Below, piece by piece: positions 8,674-18,946 of a stretch of DNA of 59,076 nt. Both the position numbers and the translations under genes were made by a program. A model generated the notes under the pieces. That model searched no databases. It was given only the letters and a program-made list of their open reading frames with translations, and had not been told where the DNA came from. Positions within the stretch are counted from its first letter, which is position 1. Each line of letters opens with the position of its first letter. Origin of the DNA: Ignavibacteriota bacterium (lineage in GTDB: Bacteria; Bacteroidota; Ignavibacteria; Kapaibacteriales; UBA2268); NCBI GenBank assembly GCA_024636855.1, contig JAGXGG010000098.1:1-59076 (forward strand). Direction: 5' to 3'.

Positions 8674-11250
8674 ATGAAAAACATAATTATTGTATGTGCT
8701 TGCCTTTTAATAATAGGTGGTAATCTACGGTCACAAAATATTAAATTCGGAGAATTTGATCATCAGGAAGGGATTAGTTTACCCAGTAATACGGTTGAAA
8801 TACTGAACATCGTTGACCTTAATAATGATGGCAAAGATGATTATATAATTACTGTTAATATTGGAAATAACACCAAAAGCATAGAAATGTATTTAAATTT
8901 CGTTGGGAATAAGCTGATTAAGTTTAACGATAACCCATTTCTAGATATAAAATTGAGTGGTTTTATTTATGACATTATATATCCAATTTATATGAATAGC
9001 GAATATCCAGATTTAGTACTTAAGCACAATGATAATACTCTATTATATAGGAGTGATGGTAATGGAAAATATGAAGATGGGGTAATATTAGTTGATGATG
9101 ATTTTACTTTATATAATATAAGTGCAATAGAGTTGGAAGGTAAAATACAGATATATACCAGTTTGAAGTCAAAATATGAGACTGCCAACTTTATTTTTGT
9201 CTACGACGAATTTGGGAAATTGAATAAGTTCAGAGACATTTATTTTGATGTACCAGAGAAATATACTGACTTCAAATCAATTGACTTGAATAATGATGGG
9301 TACAAGGATTTTGTATTCTATACTTATTCTGATAGTGTTTTGATATATCTCAACGAGGGCAATGGTTATTATAAAAAATCAAAATCATTTTTAATGAAGG
9401 GGTATAACACGAAGTTCCAGGATTTGAATTATGATGGCTATATTGATATAACAAGTATGAATTCTCAATATGAGACTAGAGAAATTTATATGTATATGAA
9501 CGATTCCACTGGAAGTTTTGATTCCGAAAAGATTATAGAAATACCAAGAGAAAGACCTTACTATGACTATTACCTTGATGATTATAACCTAGATGGTATA
9601 TTTGATGTAACTGTATTCGATTACGGTGAAGCTTTAATTGAATCTTATATTAGCACAAATATAGTCAATGTGTTTGAAAATATATACAGCTCTGAGGTGT
9701 TACCAATAAAAATCAACCCTTCTAATTGTCATCTATTTGACTTCAACGGTGATAGTCAATTAGATATCTTATTATCAGGTATTTCCGTTGCAGGTCAGAA
9801 TAATAAATATAAAACTGAAGTATTAGTTAATAACAACGGTGTGTTAAGGAATATAACTGAGAGCCCATTGGCTTGGGAAAGTTATTATCCTAGCAGTGAA
9901 ATAGAACGTGAACTAGATATATTTGACTATGATCAAGACGGAGATGAAGATATATTTTTTTGGAAATCAAACCAAATTAAATACGATACTACTCAATTTC
10001 TAAAAATTTATACTAATAATGGTAAAGCTATATTTAATCTCAATCCGAACATACCACTCCAATCTTCCAGTATTTACACCGACTACGAATGGGCTGATAT
10101 GAATGGTGACGGCTATATTGATTTGGTAGCAGGAACTTTTGATTATAGTGATATTCCTAATGCAAAACCGCGAGTATTACTTAATGATGGAAATTTTAAT
10201 TTTGAATATGACTTTTTCAGATTTAGAACGAATATTAACATCAGTCAAAATGATTCTTTCATTATACTTGATGTTAAAGTAGGTAAGATAAATAATGATG
10301 ATAATGCTGATGTAGTAGCATTTTTCTCAAGTTTCGGTTATTTACTATTAGAGAATATTGATAATAGACAATTGAAAATCTTGAAGAATGAATACATTGA
10401 AAATAGAAATTATTCAAGAATTGAATTACCCGATTTGAATAATGATGGATATAGTGATTTAGTATTATACGAAGCCAATACTAAAGATATGTCATCTGTT
10501 TCTGTAGAAATCAATGATGGGTTTGGTAACTTTACAAGCGTTAGACCAGACCTATTTTCAGATCTAAAATTTACAACTCTTCTATTAGAAGATTATAATA
10601 ATGATAAACTAATCGATATCATTGCTATAAATGAAGAAAACTCATATACAGAAACTCTAATATTTGAGAATATTGGGAACGGAGACTTTATAACTAAAAA
10701 TATGGATTTATTATCTATTTACAGGGATTTAAATATTGATTTTGCTGATATAAATAATGATAGTTATACAGATATTATTGGCTTATCTAAGAGTAGAAGT
10801 ACAGGACGAACCCACTTATTCGTACTAGTCAACGAAGGAAATGGCAATTACACACGGAATTTCATAGGAGAATATTATATAAACAAAGTTTCGAATTTTC
10901 AAGTCAAAGATCTTGATGGTGATGGTCTGCCTGATTTAATAGTTAAGTATGACGGTAAAGTTGACATTCGCAAAAATCTAAGCGGTAAGACAACAATTGT
11001 GAATCAGGGAAAAGAAGATTTATACAAGGTGTACCCTTTGCCCTTTTCGAATAGAATTAATATAAATTCTAAAATGAATTCTATTATTTCAAATATCAAA
11101 GTTTATAATTTAGATTCTAAACTTATTTCTGATAACAGCTATAAGTCAAGTAATTTATCATTTGAGTTGAATGTAGAGACAGGAGTTTACCTTCTTGAAA
11201 TAACTGAGCTAAACGGTAAAAAGTCACTGATAAAAGTCATTAGAGAATAA
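8674..11250 (+). CDS. FG-GAP/VCBS repeat surface protein with T9SS sorting domain
   Basis: 858 aa from the ATG giving MKNIIIVCACLLIIGG, a good signal peptide; an ATG 12 bases upstream is also in frame. The mature chain has at least eleven FG-GAP/VCBS calcium-loop motifs of the form D-x-N-x-D-G-x-x-D, such as DLNNDGKDDY, DMNGDGYIDL, DLNNDGYSDL and DLDGDGLPDL, spaced about 50-100 residues apart. This predicts a beta-propeller or repeated beta-sheet adhesin stabilised by Ca2+. The last 75 residues are a T9SS type A sorting domain (VYPLPFSNRININS, then KVYNLDSKLI, ending SLIKVIRE). The protein is probably displayed at the cell surface. Its 3' end overlaps the convergent glycosyltransferase gene by 11 bp. 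Confidence 0.87.
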   Translation: MKNIIIVCACLLIIGGNLRSQNIKFGEFDHQEGISLPSNTVEILNIVDLNNDGKDDYIITVNIGNNTKSIEMYLNFVGNKLIKFNDNPFLDIKLSGFIYDIIYPIYMNSEYPDLVLKHNDNTLLYRSDGNGKYEDGVILVDDDFTLYNISAIELEGKIQIYTSLKSKYETANFIFVYDEFGKLNKFRDIYFDVPEKYTDFKSIDLNNDGYKDFVFYTYSDSVLIYLNEGNGYYKKSKSFLMKGYNTKFQDLNYDGYIDITSMNSQYETREIYMYMNDSTGSFDSEKIIEIPRERPYYDYYLDDYNLDGIFDVTVFDYGEALIESYISTNIVNVFENIYSSEVLPIKINPSNCHLFDFNGDSQLDILLSGISVAGQNNKYKTEVLVNNNGVLRNITESPLAWESYYPSSEIERELDIFDYDQDGDEDIFFWKSNQIKYDTTQFLKIYTNNGKAIFNLNPNIPLQSSSIYTDYEWADMNGDGYIDLVAGTFDYSDIPNAKPRVLLNDGNFNFEYDFFRFRTNINISQNDSFIILDVKVGKINNDDNADVVAFFSSFGYLLLENIDNRQLKILKNEYIENRNYSRIELPDLNNDGYSDLVLYEANTKDMSSVSVEINDGFGNFTSVRPDLFSDLKFTTLLLEDYNNDKLIDIIAINEENSYTETLIFENIGNGDFITKNMDLLSIYRDLNIDFADINNDSYTDIIGLSKSRSTGRTHLFVLVNEGNGNYTRNFIGEYYINKVSNFQVKDLDGDGLPDLIVKYDGKVDIRKNLSGKTTIVNQGKEDLYKVYPLPFSNRININSKMNSIISNIKVYNLDSKLISDNSYKSSNLSFELNVETGVYLLEITELNGKKSLIKVIRE

Positions 11251-12193
11251 AAGTCCTAAACCTATTATAAACATCATCTACACTTATCTCATTCATACAT
11301 TTGAAATGACCAAGTGGGCAAAAACCACGTCCAATATGTGAGCATGGGCGGCACCAAATATCAAATTCTATTATTTCATGCTTCACTCTGTAAGGAGTAA
11401 ACCCTAATTCCTTAACACTTGATCCGAAAATAGCTAGAATGGGTATCTGGCAGGCAGAAGCAATATGCATAAGTCCAGTATCATTCGATACAAAATAATC
11501 GCATTCAGATATTTTCTCAGCAGTTTCTACCAATGTCAATTTCCCACAATAGTTTTCAGCTTTTCTATTTGCATTACTCAAAGTAACACTATCACTACCG
11601 AATATACGAACTTCATATCCATCGTTTATTAATCGATTAATAAGTTCATCATATCTATCTTGAGACCATCGCTTTGTTTTGTGGAAGGCCTCTGGGGCTA
11701 TACCTATTATTTTGTTATTATTAGAATAAGGAGTAAATCCTAAATCTAGCCCTAATCCATCATCTTCTATTAAATCTCTGCAAGTATCTAAGTATCTCTC
11801 CCCCACGTGTACTGTCTCTTTCGGGAATTTTTTGAGATAAACCATTTCAAGTTTTTGCTTACGATATTTATTTACAACCCTCAAATCACCCTTATATTGA
11901 GCTGTTAGATTTGCACTAATACTGTTTTTCTGCAGATCAAGTATTACATTATAATCTGAATTTAATATTTCTTTTGTGACTAAATCTCTATTTTCTGAGT
12001 TTATGCTGATAACTTTATCAATTGTCTTTAAATTACCAAGCAATGGCGCAACTTTATTGTTTGTAACAAGATGCACAACAGCATCAGGGTACTTATTTTT
12101 AATAAGCCGAGGTAAATGTGTAGATAAGACGACATCTCCTATAGAAGATATTCTTATTATCAATATTTTTTTTAAATTGTACTTAGTTGACAT
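11240..12193 (-). CDS. Glycosyltransferase family 9 (ADP-heptose:LPS heptosyltransferase-like)
   Basis: 317 aa. The N-terminus KILIIRISSIGDVVLSTHLP is the classic GT9 start. The second Rossmann half shows APEAFHKTKRWSQDRY and FVSNDTGLMHIASACQIP, the ADP-heptose binding region of WaaC/WaaF-type enzymes. Family members transfer heptose, or related sugars, onto the lipopolysaccharide inner core at the cytoplasmic face. The C-terminus has a Cys cluster (WCRPCSHIGRGFCPLGHFKC) seen in many GT9 proteins. It is transcribed divergently from the STAS gene, with 15 bp between starts. Which core position it modifies cannot be told. Confidence 0.88.
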   Translation of the reverse strand: MSTKYNLKKILIIRISSIGDVVLSTHLPRLIKNKYPDAVVHLVTNNKVAPLLGNLKTIDKVISINSENRDLVTKEILNSDYNVILDLQKNSISANLTAQYKGDLRVVNKYRKQKLEMVYLKKFPKETVHVGERYLDTCRDLIEDDGLGLDLGFTPYSNNNKIIGIAPEAFHKTKRWSQDRYDELINRLINDGYEVRIFGSDSVTLSNANRKAENYCGKLTLVETAEKISECDYFVSNDTGLMHIASACQIPILAIFGSSVKELGFTPYRVKHEIIEFDIWCRPCSHIGRGFCPLGHFKCMNEISVDDVYNRFRTFIL

Positions 12194-12208
12194 TCAAAAA
12201 GGAAAGTA

Positions 12209-12559
12209 ATGAAATATACAATCGAACATAATGACAATATAGTGATATTCACTTTAAAAAACGATACTTTGAATAGTAGAATTTCTGCAGATTTTAAAGC
12301 AGAGTTATTAATTATATGTCAGCCAGATATTCAGGCTTTGATATTAGACCTATCTACAGTTGAAACTATAGATTCATCAGGTTTGGGTGGTATCCTTCTA
12401 GCCTATCGCCAACTACATGAGCAAGAGATACCTGTGATATTAGTTGGTGTACAAGAGATGGTTCGTACTATTATGAATATTTCTCAAATCGGCAATCAGT
12501 TCGTATTCTGCGATACTGTCGAAGAAGCGACAAGGTATGCAAGCGATACTGAAGACTAA
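12209..12559 (+). CDS. STAS-domain anti-sigma factor antagonist
   Basis: 116 aa, a single STAS domain of the SpoIIAA/RsbV type. The region LDLSTVETIDSSGLGGILLA contains the conserved D-S-S-G where the first or second Ser is phosphorylated by a partner kinase, after which the antagonist releases its anti-sigma factor. No kinase, sigma factor or phosphatase gene is adjacent, so the partner must be elsewhere. A strong terminator follows directly, so it is probably a single-gene unit. Confidence 0.87.
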   Translation: MKYTIEHNDNIVIFTLKNDTLNSRISADFKAELLIICQPDIQALILDLSTVETIDSSGLGGILLAYRQLHEQEIPVILVGVQEMVRTIMNISQIGNQFVFCDTVEEATRYASDTED

Positions 12560-12570
12560 GTCATTGAAAT

Positions 12571-12608
12571 AAAGTCCAATATTAAATAGAATATTGGACT
12601 TTTTTATT
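12571..12608 (+). terminator. Rho-independent terminator after the STAS gene
   Basis: AAAGTCCAATATT and AATATTGGACTTT form a perfect 13-bp stem with loop AAATAG, followed by a T-run. Confidence 0.9.
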
Positions 12609-12718
12609 TTTATAAATTTATCACATAGTTTTTATCAATCATGAAAAATGCTTAATTTTTCAGCTTTTAAAATTGCAAATAAATAATCTATTGTTCAATT
12701 AAATAACATATTTACACT

Positions 12719-14914
12719 ATGAACTCATTAATATATCTGATACCATTGGCGGGTGTGATAGCATTGCTATTTACATTTGTCAAATCAGCTTGGGTAAACA
12801 AACAAGACCCAGGTAGCGATAAAATGCAAAATATCGCGAAGTTTATCCAAGAGGGTGCAATGGCATTCCTAAAAGCTGAGTACAAAGTACTTAGTATTTT
12901 CGTAATTGTTGTAGCAATACTTTTAGCTTGGCAAGGAAGCACATCTGTAAATTCATCTCCGATGGTTGCAGTATCTTTCATAGTTGGAGCTTTATGTTCT
13001 GCTCTTGCTGGATTTATTGGGATGAGAGTGGCAACTGCTGCTAATGTTAGAACAACTAACGCTGCTATATCTGGACTTAACAAAGCATTGGCTGTTGCCT
13101 TTACTGGTGGTTCGGTTATGGGTATGGGTGTAGTTGGTTTGGGTGTATTAGGACTTGGTAGTTTATTCATACTATTCAGTTCTATACACGGAGTAGAGCA
13201 AGTTGGCGATGTGAATATGGTTATATCTATTGTAACTGGATTCTCATTTGGTGCATCATCTATCGCTCTTTTTGCGCGTGTTGGTGGTGGTATATATACG
13301 AAAGCTGCTGATGTAGGGGCTGACCTAGTAGGTAAAGTTGAAGCTGGTATTCCAGAAGATCATCCTTTGAACCCAGCAACTATAGCTGATAACGTTGGTG
13401 ACAACGTAGGTGACGTAGCAGGAATGGGCGCTGATCTTTTCGAATCGTATGTGGGTTGTATCATAGGTACGATGGTATTGGGAGCTGCATTCTTCGGATT
13501 GTCGGAATTTGAAGGACTAGCATTCGGTTCATTGAGTGCGGTATTATTACCATTATTCTTAGCTGCTGCTGGTATTATAGTATCTATCATTGGTACATTC
13601 TTCGTAAAAGTAAAAGAAGGTGGTAATCCACAAACGGCTCTTAACATTGGTGAATTTGGTGCTGCTGGTGGTATGTTAGTTGTATCTTATTTCCTAATCA
13701 CTAATCTACTTCCTGCAACTTGGTCTATACCAGGTAACGATTTCATATTTACATCTATGGGAGTATTCTGGGCTACAATAGTAGGTCTATTGTCTGGTTT
13801 AGGTGTTGGTAAAGTAACAGAATATTACACTGGTACTGGTACTAAACCAGTAATCAGCATAGTAAAACAATCAATGACAGGTTCTGCTACAAATATAATC
13901 GCTGGTTTGGGTGTTGGTATGATGTCAACAGCTATCCCGATTTTATTAATTGCAGCTGCTATTCTATTATCATTCGAATTCGCTGGACTATACGGAATCG
14001 CAATCGCTGCAGTAGGTATGTTATCTACAACTGGTATTCAGTTAGCAGTTGATGCATACGGACCTATCTCAGATAACGCGGGTGGTATAGCAGAGATGGC
14101 ACAACTACCGAAAGAAGTAAGAGAAAGAACAGACAAACTAGACGCAGTTGGTAATACTACTGCTGCTATTGGTAAAGGATTCGCAATTGCTTCTGCTGCA
14201 TTGACAGCATTGGCACTATTCGCTGCATTCACAACTTCTTATAATATATCGCATCCAGAATCATTACTAACAAGTATTGACATAATGACTCCTACTGTAA
14301 TGGCTGGTCTATTCGTAGGTGCCATGCTTCCATTCGTATTCTCGGCTATGGCTATGAATGCTGTTGGACGTGCTGCAATGGCCATGATTCAAGAAGTTAG
14401 AAGACAATTCAGAGACATTCCTGCGTTGAAAAATGCATTAGAAATTATGCGTACCAAAGGTCATGACCAAAGCAAATGGTCAGAGCAAGAAAAAGCAACT
14501 TATGACAAAGCTGAAGGCGCTGCTGAATATGCTAAATGTGTTGAAATCTCAACTAAAGCATCTATCAAGGAAATGGTTCTACCAGGTTTATTAGCTGTAT
14601 TAGCTCCAGTATTAGTTGGTTTCATTTTTGGAGCAACTACTCTTGGTGGTCTATTAGCTGGTGTAACGGTTTCTGGTGTTCTTATGGCAATCTTCCAATC
14701 AAACGCAGGTGGTGCTTGGGATAATGCTAAGAAGATGATAGAAGAAGGGTTTGATGTAGATGGTATTAAACTAGTCAAAGGTTCTGAAGCTCACAAAGCT
14801 GCTGTAACTGGTGACACAGTTGGTGATCCATTCAAAGATACTTCTGGACCATCAATCAATATCCTAATCAAGTTGATGTCAGTAGTAGCATTGGTAATAG
14901 CACCATTGTTATAA
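12719..14914 (+). CDS. hppA: Membrane-bound ion-pumping pyrophosphatase, K+-dependent type
   Basis: 731 aa, about 16 hydrophobic segments. The catalytic face is visible: DVGADLVGK (198-206) and DNVGDNVGD (224-232), which bind Mg-PPi. A later DNAGG segment, a [10 protein letters not shown] motif (478-487) and a final [14 protein letters not shown] are also present. The enzyme hydrolyses pyrophosphate in the inner membrane and pumps H+ and/or Na+ outward. Ala482 sits where K+-independent enzymes have Lys (GNTTKA), so the K+-dependent subfamily is expected. Whether it pumps Na+ or H+ cannot be decided by eye. It is monocistronic between two terminators. Confidence 0.95.
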   Translation: MNSLIYLIPLAGVIALLFTFVKSAWVNKQDPGSDKMQNIAKFIQEGAMAFLKAEYKVLSIFVIVVAILLAWQGSTSVNSSPMVAVSFIVGALCSALAGFIGMRVATAANVRTTNAAISGLNKALAVAFTGGSVMGMGVVGLGVLGLGSLFILFSSIHGVEQVGDVNMVISIVTGFSFGASSIALFARVGGGIYTKAADVGADLVGKVEAGIPEDHPLNPATIADNVGDNVGDVAGMGADLFESYVGCIIGTMVLGAAFFGLSEFEGLAFGSLSAVLLPLFLAAAGIIVSIIGTFFVKVKEGGNPQTALNIGEFGAAGGMLVVSYFLITNLLPATWSIPGNDFIFTSMGVFWATIVGLLSGLGVGKVTEYYTGTGTKPVISIVKQSMTGSATNIIAGLGVGMMSTAIPILLIAAAILLSFEFAGLYGIAIAAVGMLSTTGIQLAVDAYGPISDNAGGIAEMAQLPKEVRERTDKLDAVGNTTAAIGKGFAIASAALTALALFAAFTTSYNISHPESLLTSIDIMTPTVMAGLFVGAMLPFVFSAMAMNAVGRAAMAMIQEVRRQFRDIPALKNALEIMRTKGHDQSKWSEQEKATYDKAEGAAEYAKCVEISTKASIKEMVLPGLLAVLAPVLVGFIFGATTLGGLLAGVTVSGVLMAIFQSNAGGAWDNAKKMIEEGFDVDGIKLVKGSEAHKAAVTGDTVGDPFKDTSGPSINILIKLMSVVALVIAPLL

Positions 14915-14941
14915 TCTGATAAAACGATAAGTTAGAATTTT

Positions 14942-14979
14942 GAAAGCCATTCGGTTATAAAACTGAATGGCTTTTTTTT
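14942..14979 (+). terminator. Rho-independent terminator after hppA
   Basis: AAAGCCATTCGGTT pairs with AACTGAATGGCTTT (one G-T pair inside the stem) around a short AT loop and is followed by eight T. Confidence 0.88.
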
Positions 14980-15006
14980 GTTCTGCTAAATGATTAAGTT
15001 AATATC

Positions 15007-15825
15007 ATGAAAACTAAGATTCTAATAATAATATCCACTTTATTCTTTATAAGTACAGATTCCTCGTATAGTCAAGACTTTATGGACGAATTCCTTGAGT
15101 ATGACATAGTAGAATTTAGTATTATTGAAGATACTTTTATGAATAATAATCATAAACTTTATAAAATGAGATTCATTTCTAATGATAAAGATAACTTAAT
15201 TTATAAACATACATATAAAAATAAATCTGATGACTCTGTTACAATTTCAGAAACAACAACAAAAAGTGAACTTAGAAATCTATTATCAAATGACTTAGTA
15301 ATAAGTATTGATTCATTGGATTTACTATCATATTTCAATGAAGAATTAAAAGAAGAATATGTAAAAGCAATGTATTCAAACCTGTTTAACTTTTGCGTTG
15401 ATAATAGACCATCAGAAACAGAATATAAGACTTTAGTACGAAATGAACTTAAAAGGCTAGACACGATTAGCAAAGAGGCTATAACTTTTATTTTAGAGTA
15501 TCCAGAATTACCAAGTAAATCCTGCACAAATTTCCATCTAGAGATAATAAATAGTAATTATGACACATTAAAGATATTTAGTGAAACTAATCCCGAGATG
15601 AATCCATTTAGTTTACCATGGGTAGTTAATTTTAAAGAAATGAATATAAAAACTTATAATATTGATCTTTATATATTTTTTAGGGATTTCTATTTTGGAG
15701 AAACAATACACAACTATACATATCTTGATCCTTATAATGGATTATATCCTTTCATGTCAAAAATGAGACGAGTTTTCATCAAAGAAGGTATAATAAAAAT
15801 ACCTCCAACTAAATATGATGAATGA
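15007..15825 (+). CDS. Exported protein of unknown function
   Basis: 272 aa. The signal peptide is MKTKILIIISTLFFISTDSS, then YSQ, with cleavage likely after YSQ. The rest is D/E/K/N/Y-rich and has no sorting domain, repeats or catalytic motif that I recognise. Two Cys residues, at about 128 and 175, could pair. It is preceded by the hppA terminator. The 180 bp downstream hold only degenerate palindromic fragments, so it looks like a single-gene unit. Confidence 0.6.
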   Translation: MKTKILIIISTLFFISTDSSYSQDFMDEFLEYDIVEFSIIEDTFMNNNHKLYKMRFISNDKDNLIYKHTYKNKSDDSVTISETTTKSELRNLLSNDLVISIDSLDLLSYFNEELKEEYVKAMYSNLFNFCVDNRPSETEYKTLVRNELKRLDTISKEAITFILEYPELPSKSCTNFHLEIINSNYDTLKIFSETNPEMNPFSLPWVVNFKEMNIKTYNIDLYIFFRDFYFGETIHNYTYLDPYNGLYPFMSKMRRVFIKEGIIKIPPTKYDE

Positions 15826-16006
15826 AATTACTGTTCAACCTAGACTCTTTATTTCGGCTTCGTTCAATACAAGCGGACACTTTGTATACTCTGAGTGACT
15901 GTAGTGATTAGAGACGTACCAATACCTCTCTACATTTCTCATTCCCACCTTTACAATTTACATCCCTTTTAGTTGTCTATTCTTTTTTGTACGAATCAAA
16001 TTATAT

Positions 16007-17089
16007 ATGACTATTAGAAATTTATTATTAATCAGTTTTATTGCAATTATACTAAGTTCATGTTTCTTCACTGTGCCTCCTTATAAGGGTGAGAAGTCTG
16101 ACCATTTTGATGGAAAAACTTTTCATAATCTAAATGAATCAGATAAATTAAACTATTGGTATTTGTTGTGGTTTTTCATTTCAAGAACAGATGGTTATTG
16201 GGCAGATTTCTATCCTCAGACTATTCCTAGCAATCCTCCAAATACTACTAAGGATGGTGAGTTGAAGGTCACTTTTATAAATCACGCAAGTACATTAATC
16301 CAATTTGATGGTATCAATGTTTTGACTGATCCCGTATGGTCGGAATATACAACACCAGTTAAGCCAATTGGCCCACAACGTAGAAGATCTCCTGGGATAG
16401 ATTTCGATAAATTACCTCATATTGACGTAGTTGTTATTAGTCATAATCACTATGACCACATGGACTTTGAGACTCTAAAAAGACTCCAAGAGAAGTTTAA
16501 TCCGATTATCCTCTACCCTCTTGGTAATAAGCCGATATTCGTGGATAACGAACTACCAAACTCCCGAGATATGGATTGGTGGGATATCCTGAATATCAAA
16601 GATAGACGGATAACTTTCGTTCCGGCTAAACATTTTTCAAATAGAGGTGCCACTGATAGAAATTATGCTTTATGGGGGGGGTATGTATTTGAAACATCTG
16701 AAGGCCCTGTTTATTTTGCTGGTGATACTGGGTTTGGTATTCATTATCAGTTGTTAAAAGAAAAATATGGGCCTATGCGTTTTTCAATTTTACCTATCGC
16801 TCCAATTGAACCAAGATATTTTATGGCAGATGTTCACCAAGATGCAAGGGAAGCTGTAATGGCTCACAAAGTGTTGGAATCGCAGAAGAGTATGGGTATT
16901 CACTTTGGTACATTCAAGCAGGCTAGTGATGCTATGAGAGCTCCGATTGACTCACTAATAGTCGGACTTAGAGATTTGAATGTCTCCCCCACTGACTTTA
17001 TACTACCAGGACATGGAAGAATCATAGATGTTAAGCCTTTAGCAAAGTCCTCGTTGAAAAATAATAATAATTCAGTTATTCCAAAATAA
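16007..17089 (+). CDS. MBL-fold metallohydrolase lipoprotein (NAPE-PLD/UlaG-like)
   Basis: 360 aa. The signal ends in a lipobox (ILSSC), so the protein is probably membrane-anchored. The metallo-beta-lactamase fold is marked by SHNHYDHMD, the HxHxDH two-zinc motif, preceded by NHAST near the domain start. Further His and Asp ligands appear in AKHFSNRG, FAGDTGFG and GIHFGTFK. Order and spacing resemble the NAPE-hydrolysing phospholipase D-like and UlaG-like subfamily, whose members cleave phosphodiester or lactone bonds. The substrate is unknown, perhaps a phospholipid given the membrane location. It ends about 85 bp before aspS. Confidence 0.85.
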   Translation: MTIRNLLLISFIAIILSSCFFTVPPYKGEKSDHFDGKTFHNLNESDKLNYWYLLWFFISRTDGYWADFYPQTIPSNPPNTTKDGELKVTFINHASTLIQFDGINVLTDPVWSEYTTPVKPIGPQRRRSPGIDFDKLPHIDVVVISHNHYDHMDFETLKRLQEKFNPIILYPLGNKPIFVDNELPNSRDMDWWDILNIKDRRITFVPAKHFSNRGATDRNYALWGGYVFETSEGPVYFAGDTGFGIHYQLLKEKYGPMRFSILPIAPIEPRYFMADVHQDAREAVMAHKVLESQKSMGIHFGTFKQASDAMRAPIDSLIVGLRDLNVSPTDFILPGHGRIIDVKPLAKSSLKNNNNSVIPK

Positions 17090-17173
17090 TTAATCAACTT
17101 AATGCCCTAATTGTGAAAAATTTACGAATTTTGTAGTTAGTATATTTACGAAATAGAAAAAATTGGTATTCGA

Positions 17174-18946
17174 ATGAATTTTCAGAAAAGAACAGTTACA
17201 TGTGGTGATTTGAATGAATCACAAATTGGACAAGAAGTTGTATTAAACGGTTGGGTGAATGTAAGACGAGATTTGGGAAGTCTGATCTTCTTTGATTTAA
17301 GAGATAGATATGGCATAACTCAAGTTGTAGTATTACCTGAAGTAAACCCCGAGCTAGAAGAAAAAGCACGCGAAGTACGTTCGGAAGATGTATTATGGGT
17401 GAAAGGAACTGTTCGAGAAAGAGAAAGCAAAAACAGCAATATGCCGACTGGAAATATCGAAGTTCTAATCTCTGAATTTGGAATTATAAGTAAATCAAAA
17501 CTACCTCCATTTGAGATAACTAGTAAAACAGAAGTTAGCGAAGAGCTAAGACTGAAATTCAGATACTTAGATTTACGTAGAGCATATCTCCAAGACAAGT
17601 TCATCGTTCGTAATAAAGTATATCAAACTACTCACAGATACTTCGATGAGAATAAATTCATAGAAATAGAAACTCCAGTGCTAATGAAATCTACACCAGA
17701 AGGTGCTAGAGATTTCTTAGTACCAAGTAGAATGAACAAAGGCAAGTTTTACGCATTGCCTCAATCTCCTCAGATATTCAAGCAGATAAGCATGGTAGCT
17801 GGATTCGACCGCTATATGCAGATAGTTAAATGCTTCCGTGATGAAGACTTAAGAGCGGATAGACAGCCGGAATTCACGCAAGTTGACGTTGAGATGTCAT
17901 TTGTTGATATGGAAGATATAATTTCTATTGGTGAAGGATATATCAGAAATGTATGGAAAGATATACTTGGATACGATATCAAAGAATTTACTAGATTGAC
18001 TTACAAAGAAGCAATGGAGAATTACGGTAGCGACAAACCAGATTTACGTTATGATTTGAAGCTAGTATCTATAGCAGATGAAGTTAGTAATTGTGATTTC
18101 AAAGTCTTCACAGATGTTGTTAGCAACGGCGGCGAAGTAGCAGTACTTAATGCTAAGGGTTGTGCTGATTATTCAAGAAAGAACATAGATGACCTAACTG
18201 ACGTAGCAAAGAATTACGGTGCTAAAGGATTGGCTTGGATGAAGTTCACCGAAGAAGGTATAAACTCGCCAATAGCTAAATTCCTTTCAGAAGAAGTAAT
18301 AGAAGCAATTAAAACAAAAACGAATGCAGAAAATGGCGATTTGTTGTTAATCTCATCTGATGGTTGGTCTAGATGTTATACTATCTTGGGTGCATTGAGA
18401 CAAGAAATAGCAAAACGTACAGGTATATTTGAAAGTATAAAAGATGACTTTCATTTTAGTTGGGTTACAGATTTCCCATTATTCGAAAAAGATGATGAGA
18501 CAGGAGCAGTATATGCTATGCATCATCCTTTTACATCGCCTAATTTCGATGATTTGGACAAATTGGACGAATCACCCGAGAAAGTAAGTTCGATAGCTTA
18601 CGATATGGTTATCAATGGTGCTGAAGTAGGTGGTGGAAGTATAAGAATACATGATCAAGAGTTGCAATCAAGAATGTTCGAAGCTTTAGGGCTAAGCAAA
18701 GAAGATGCGAATGATAAATTCGGTTTCTTGATAGAAGCGTTGCAATACGGAGCTCCTCCCCACGGTGGTATAGCTTTCGGACTAGATAGATTGGTTATGA
18801 TACTAACTGGCACTGAAAATATCCGTGATGTAATTGCATTCCCTAAAACTACTAGTGGTTTATCACTAATGGATGGCTCCCCATCAACAGTTGATATTAC
18901 TCAACTATCGGATCTTGGATTAAACTTAATAAAGAAAAAAGACTAA
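17174..18946 (+). CDS. aspS: Aspartyl-tRNA synthetase
   Basis: 590 aa, the expected length for bacterial class IIb AspRS with its GAD insertion. In order: an N-terminal OB anticodon-binding domain (VVLNGWVNVRRDLGSLIFFD), class II motif 1, motif 2 (CFRDEDLRADRQPEFTQVDV), the inserted GAD domain in the middle, and motif 3 near the end (GGIAFGLDRLVMILTG). It charges tRNA-Asp in the cytoplasm. Whether it also mischarges tRNA-Asn cannot be told from sequence reading. The last 4 bp overlap the convergent receptor gene. Confidence 0.96.
   Translation: MNFQKRTVTCGDLNESQIGQEVVLNGWVNVRRDLGSLIFFDLRDRYGITQVVVLPEVNPELEEKAREVRSEDVLWVKGTVRERESKNSNMPTGNIEVLISEFGIISKSKLPPFEITSKTEVSEELRLKFRYLDLRRAYLQDKFIVRNKVYQTTHRYFDENKFIEIETPVLMKSTPEGARDFLVPSRMNKGKFYALPQSPQIFKQISMVAGFDRYMQIVKCFRDEDLRADRQPEFTQVDVEMSFVDMEDIISIGEGYIRNVWKDILGYDIKEFTRLTYKEAMENYGSDKPDLRYDLKLVSIADEVSNCDFKVFTDVVSNGGEVAVLNAKGCADYSRKNIDDLTDVAKNYGAKGLAWMKFTEEGINSPIAKFLSEEVIEAIKTKTNAENGDLLLISSDGWSRCYTILGALRQEIAKRTGIFESIKDDFHFSWVTDFPLFEKDDETGAVYAMHHPFTSPNFDDLDKLDESPEKVSSIAYDMVINGAEVGGGSIRIHDQELQSRMFEALGLSKEDANDKFGFLIEALQYGAPPHGGIAFGLDRLVMILTGTENIRDVIAFPKTTSGLSLMDGSPSTVDITQLSDLGLNLIKKKD

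Noticed and set aside
16007-17089. MBL-fold gene as an antibiotic-type beta-lactamase
   Set aside because: The motif order and length fit NAPE-PLD/UlaG-like hydrolases, not class B beta-lactamases.
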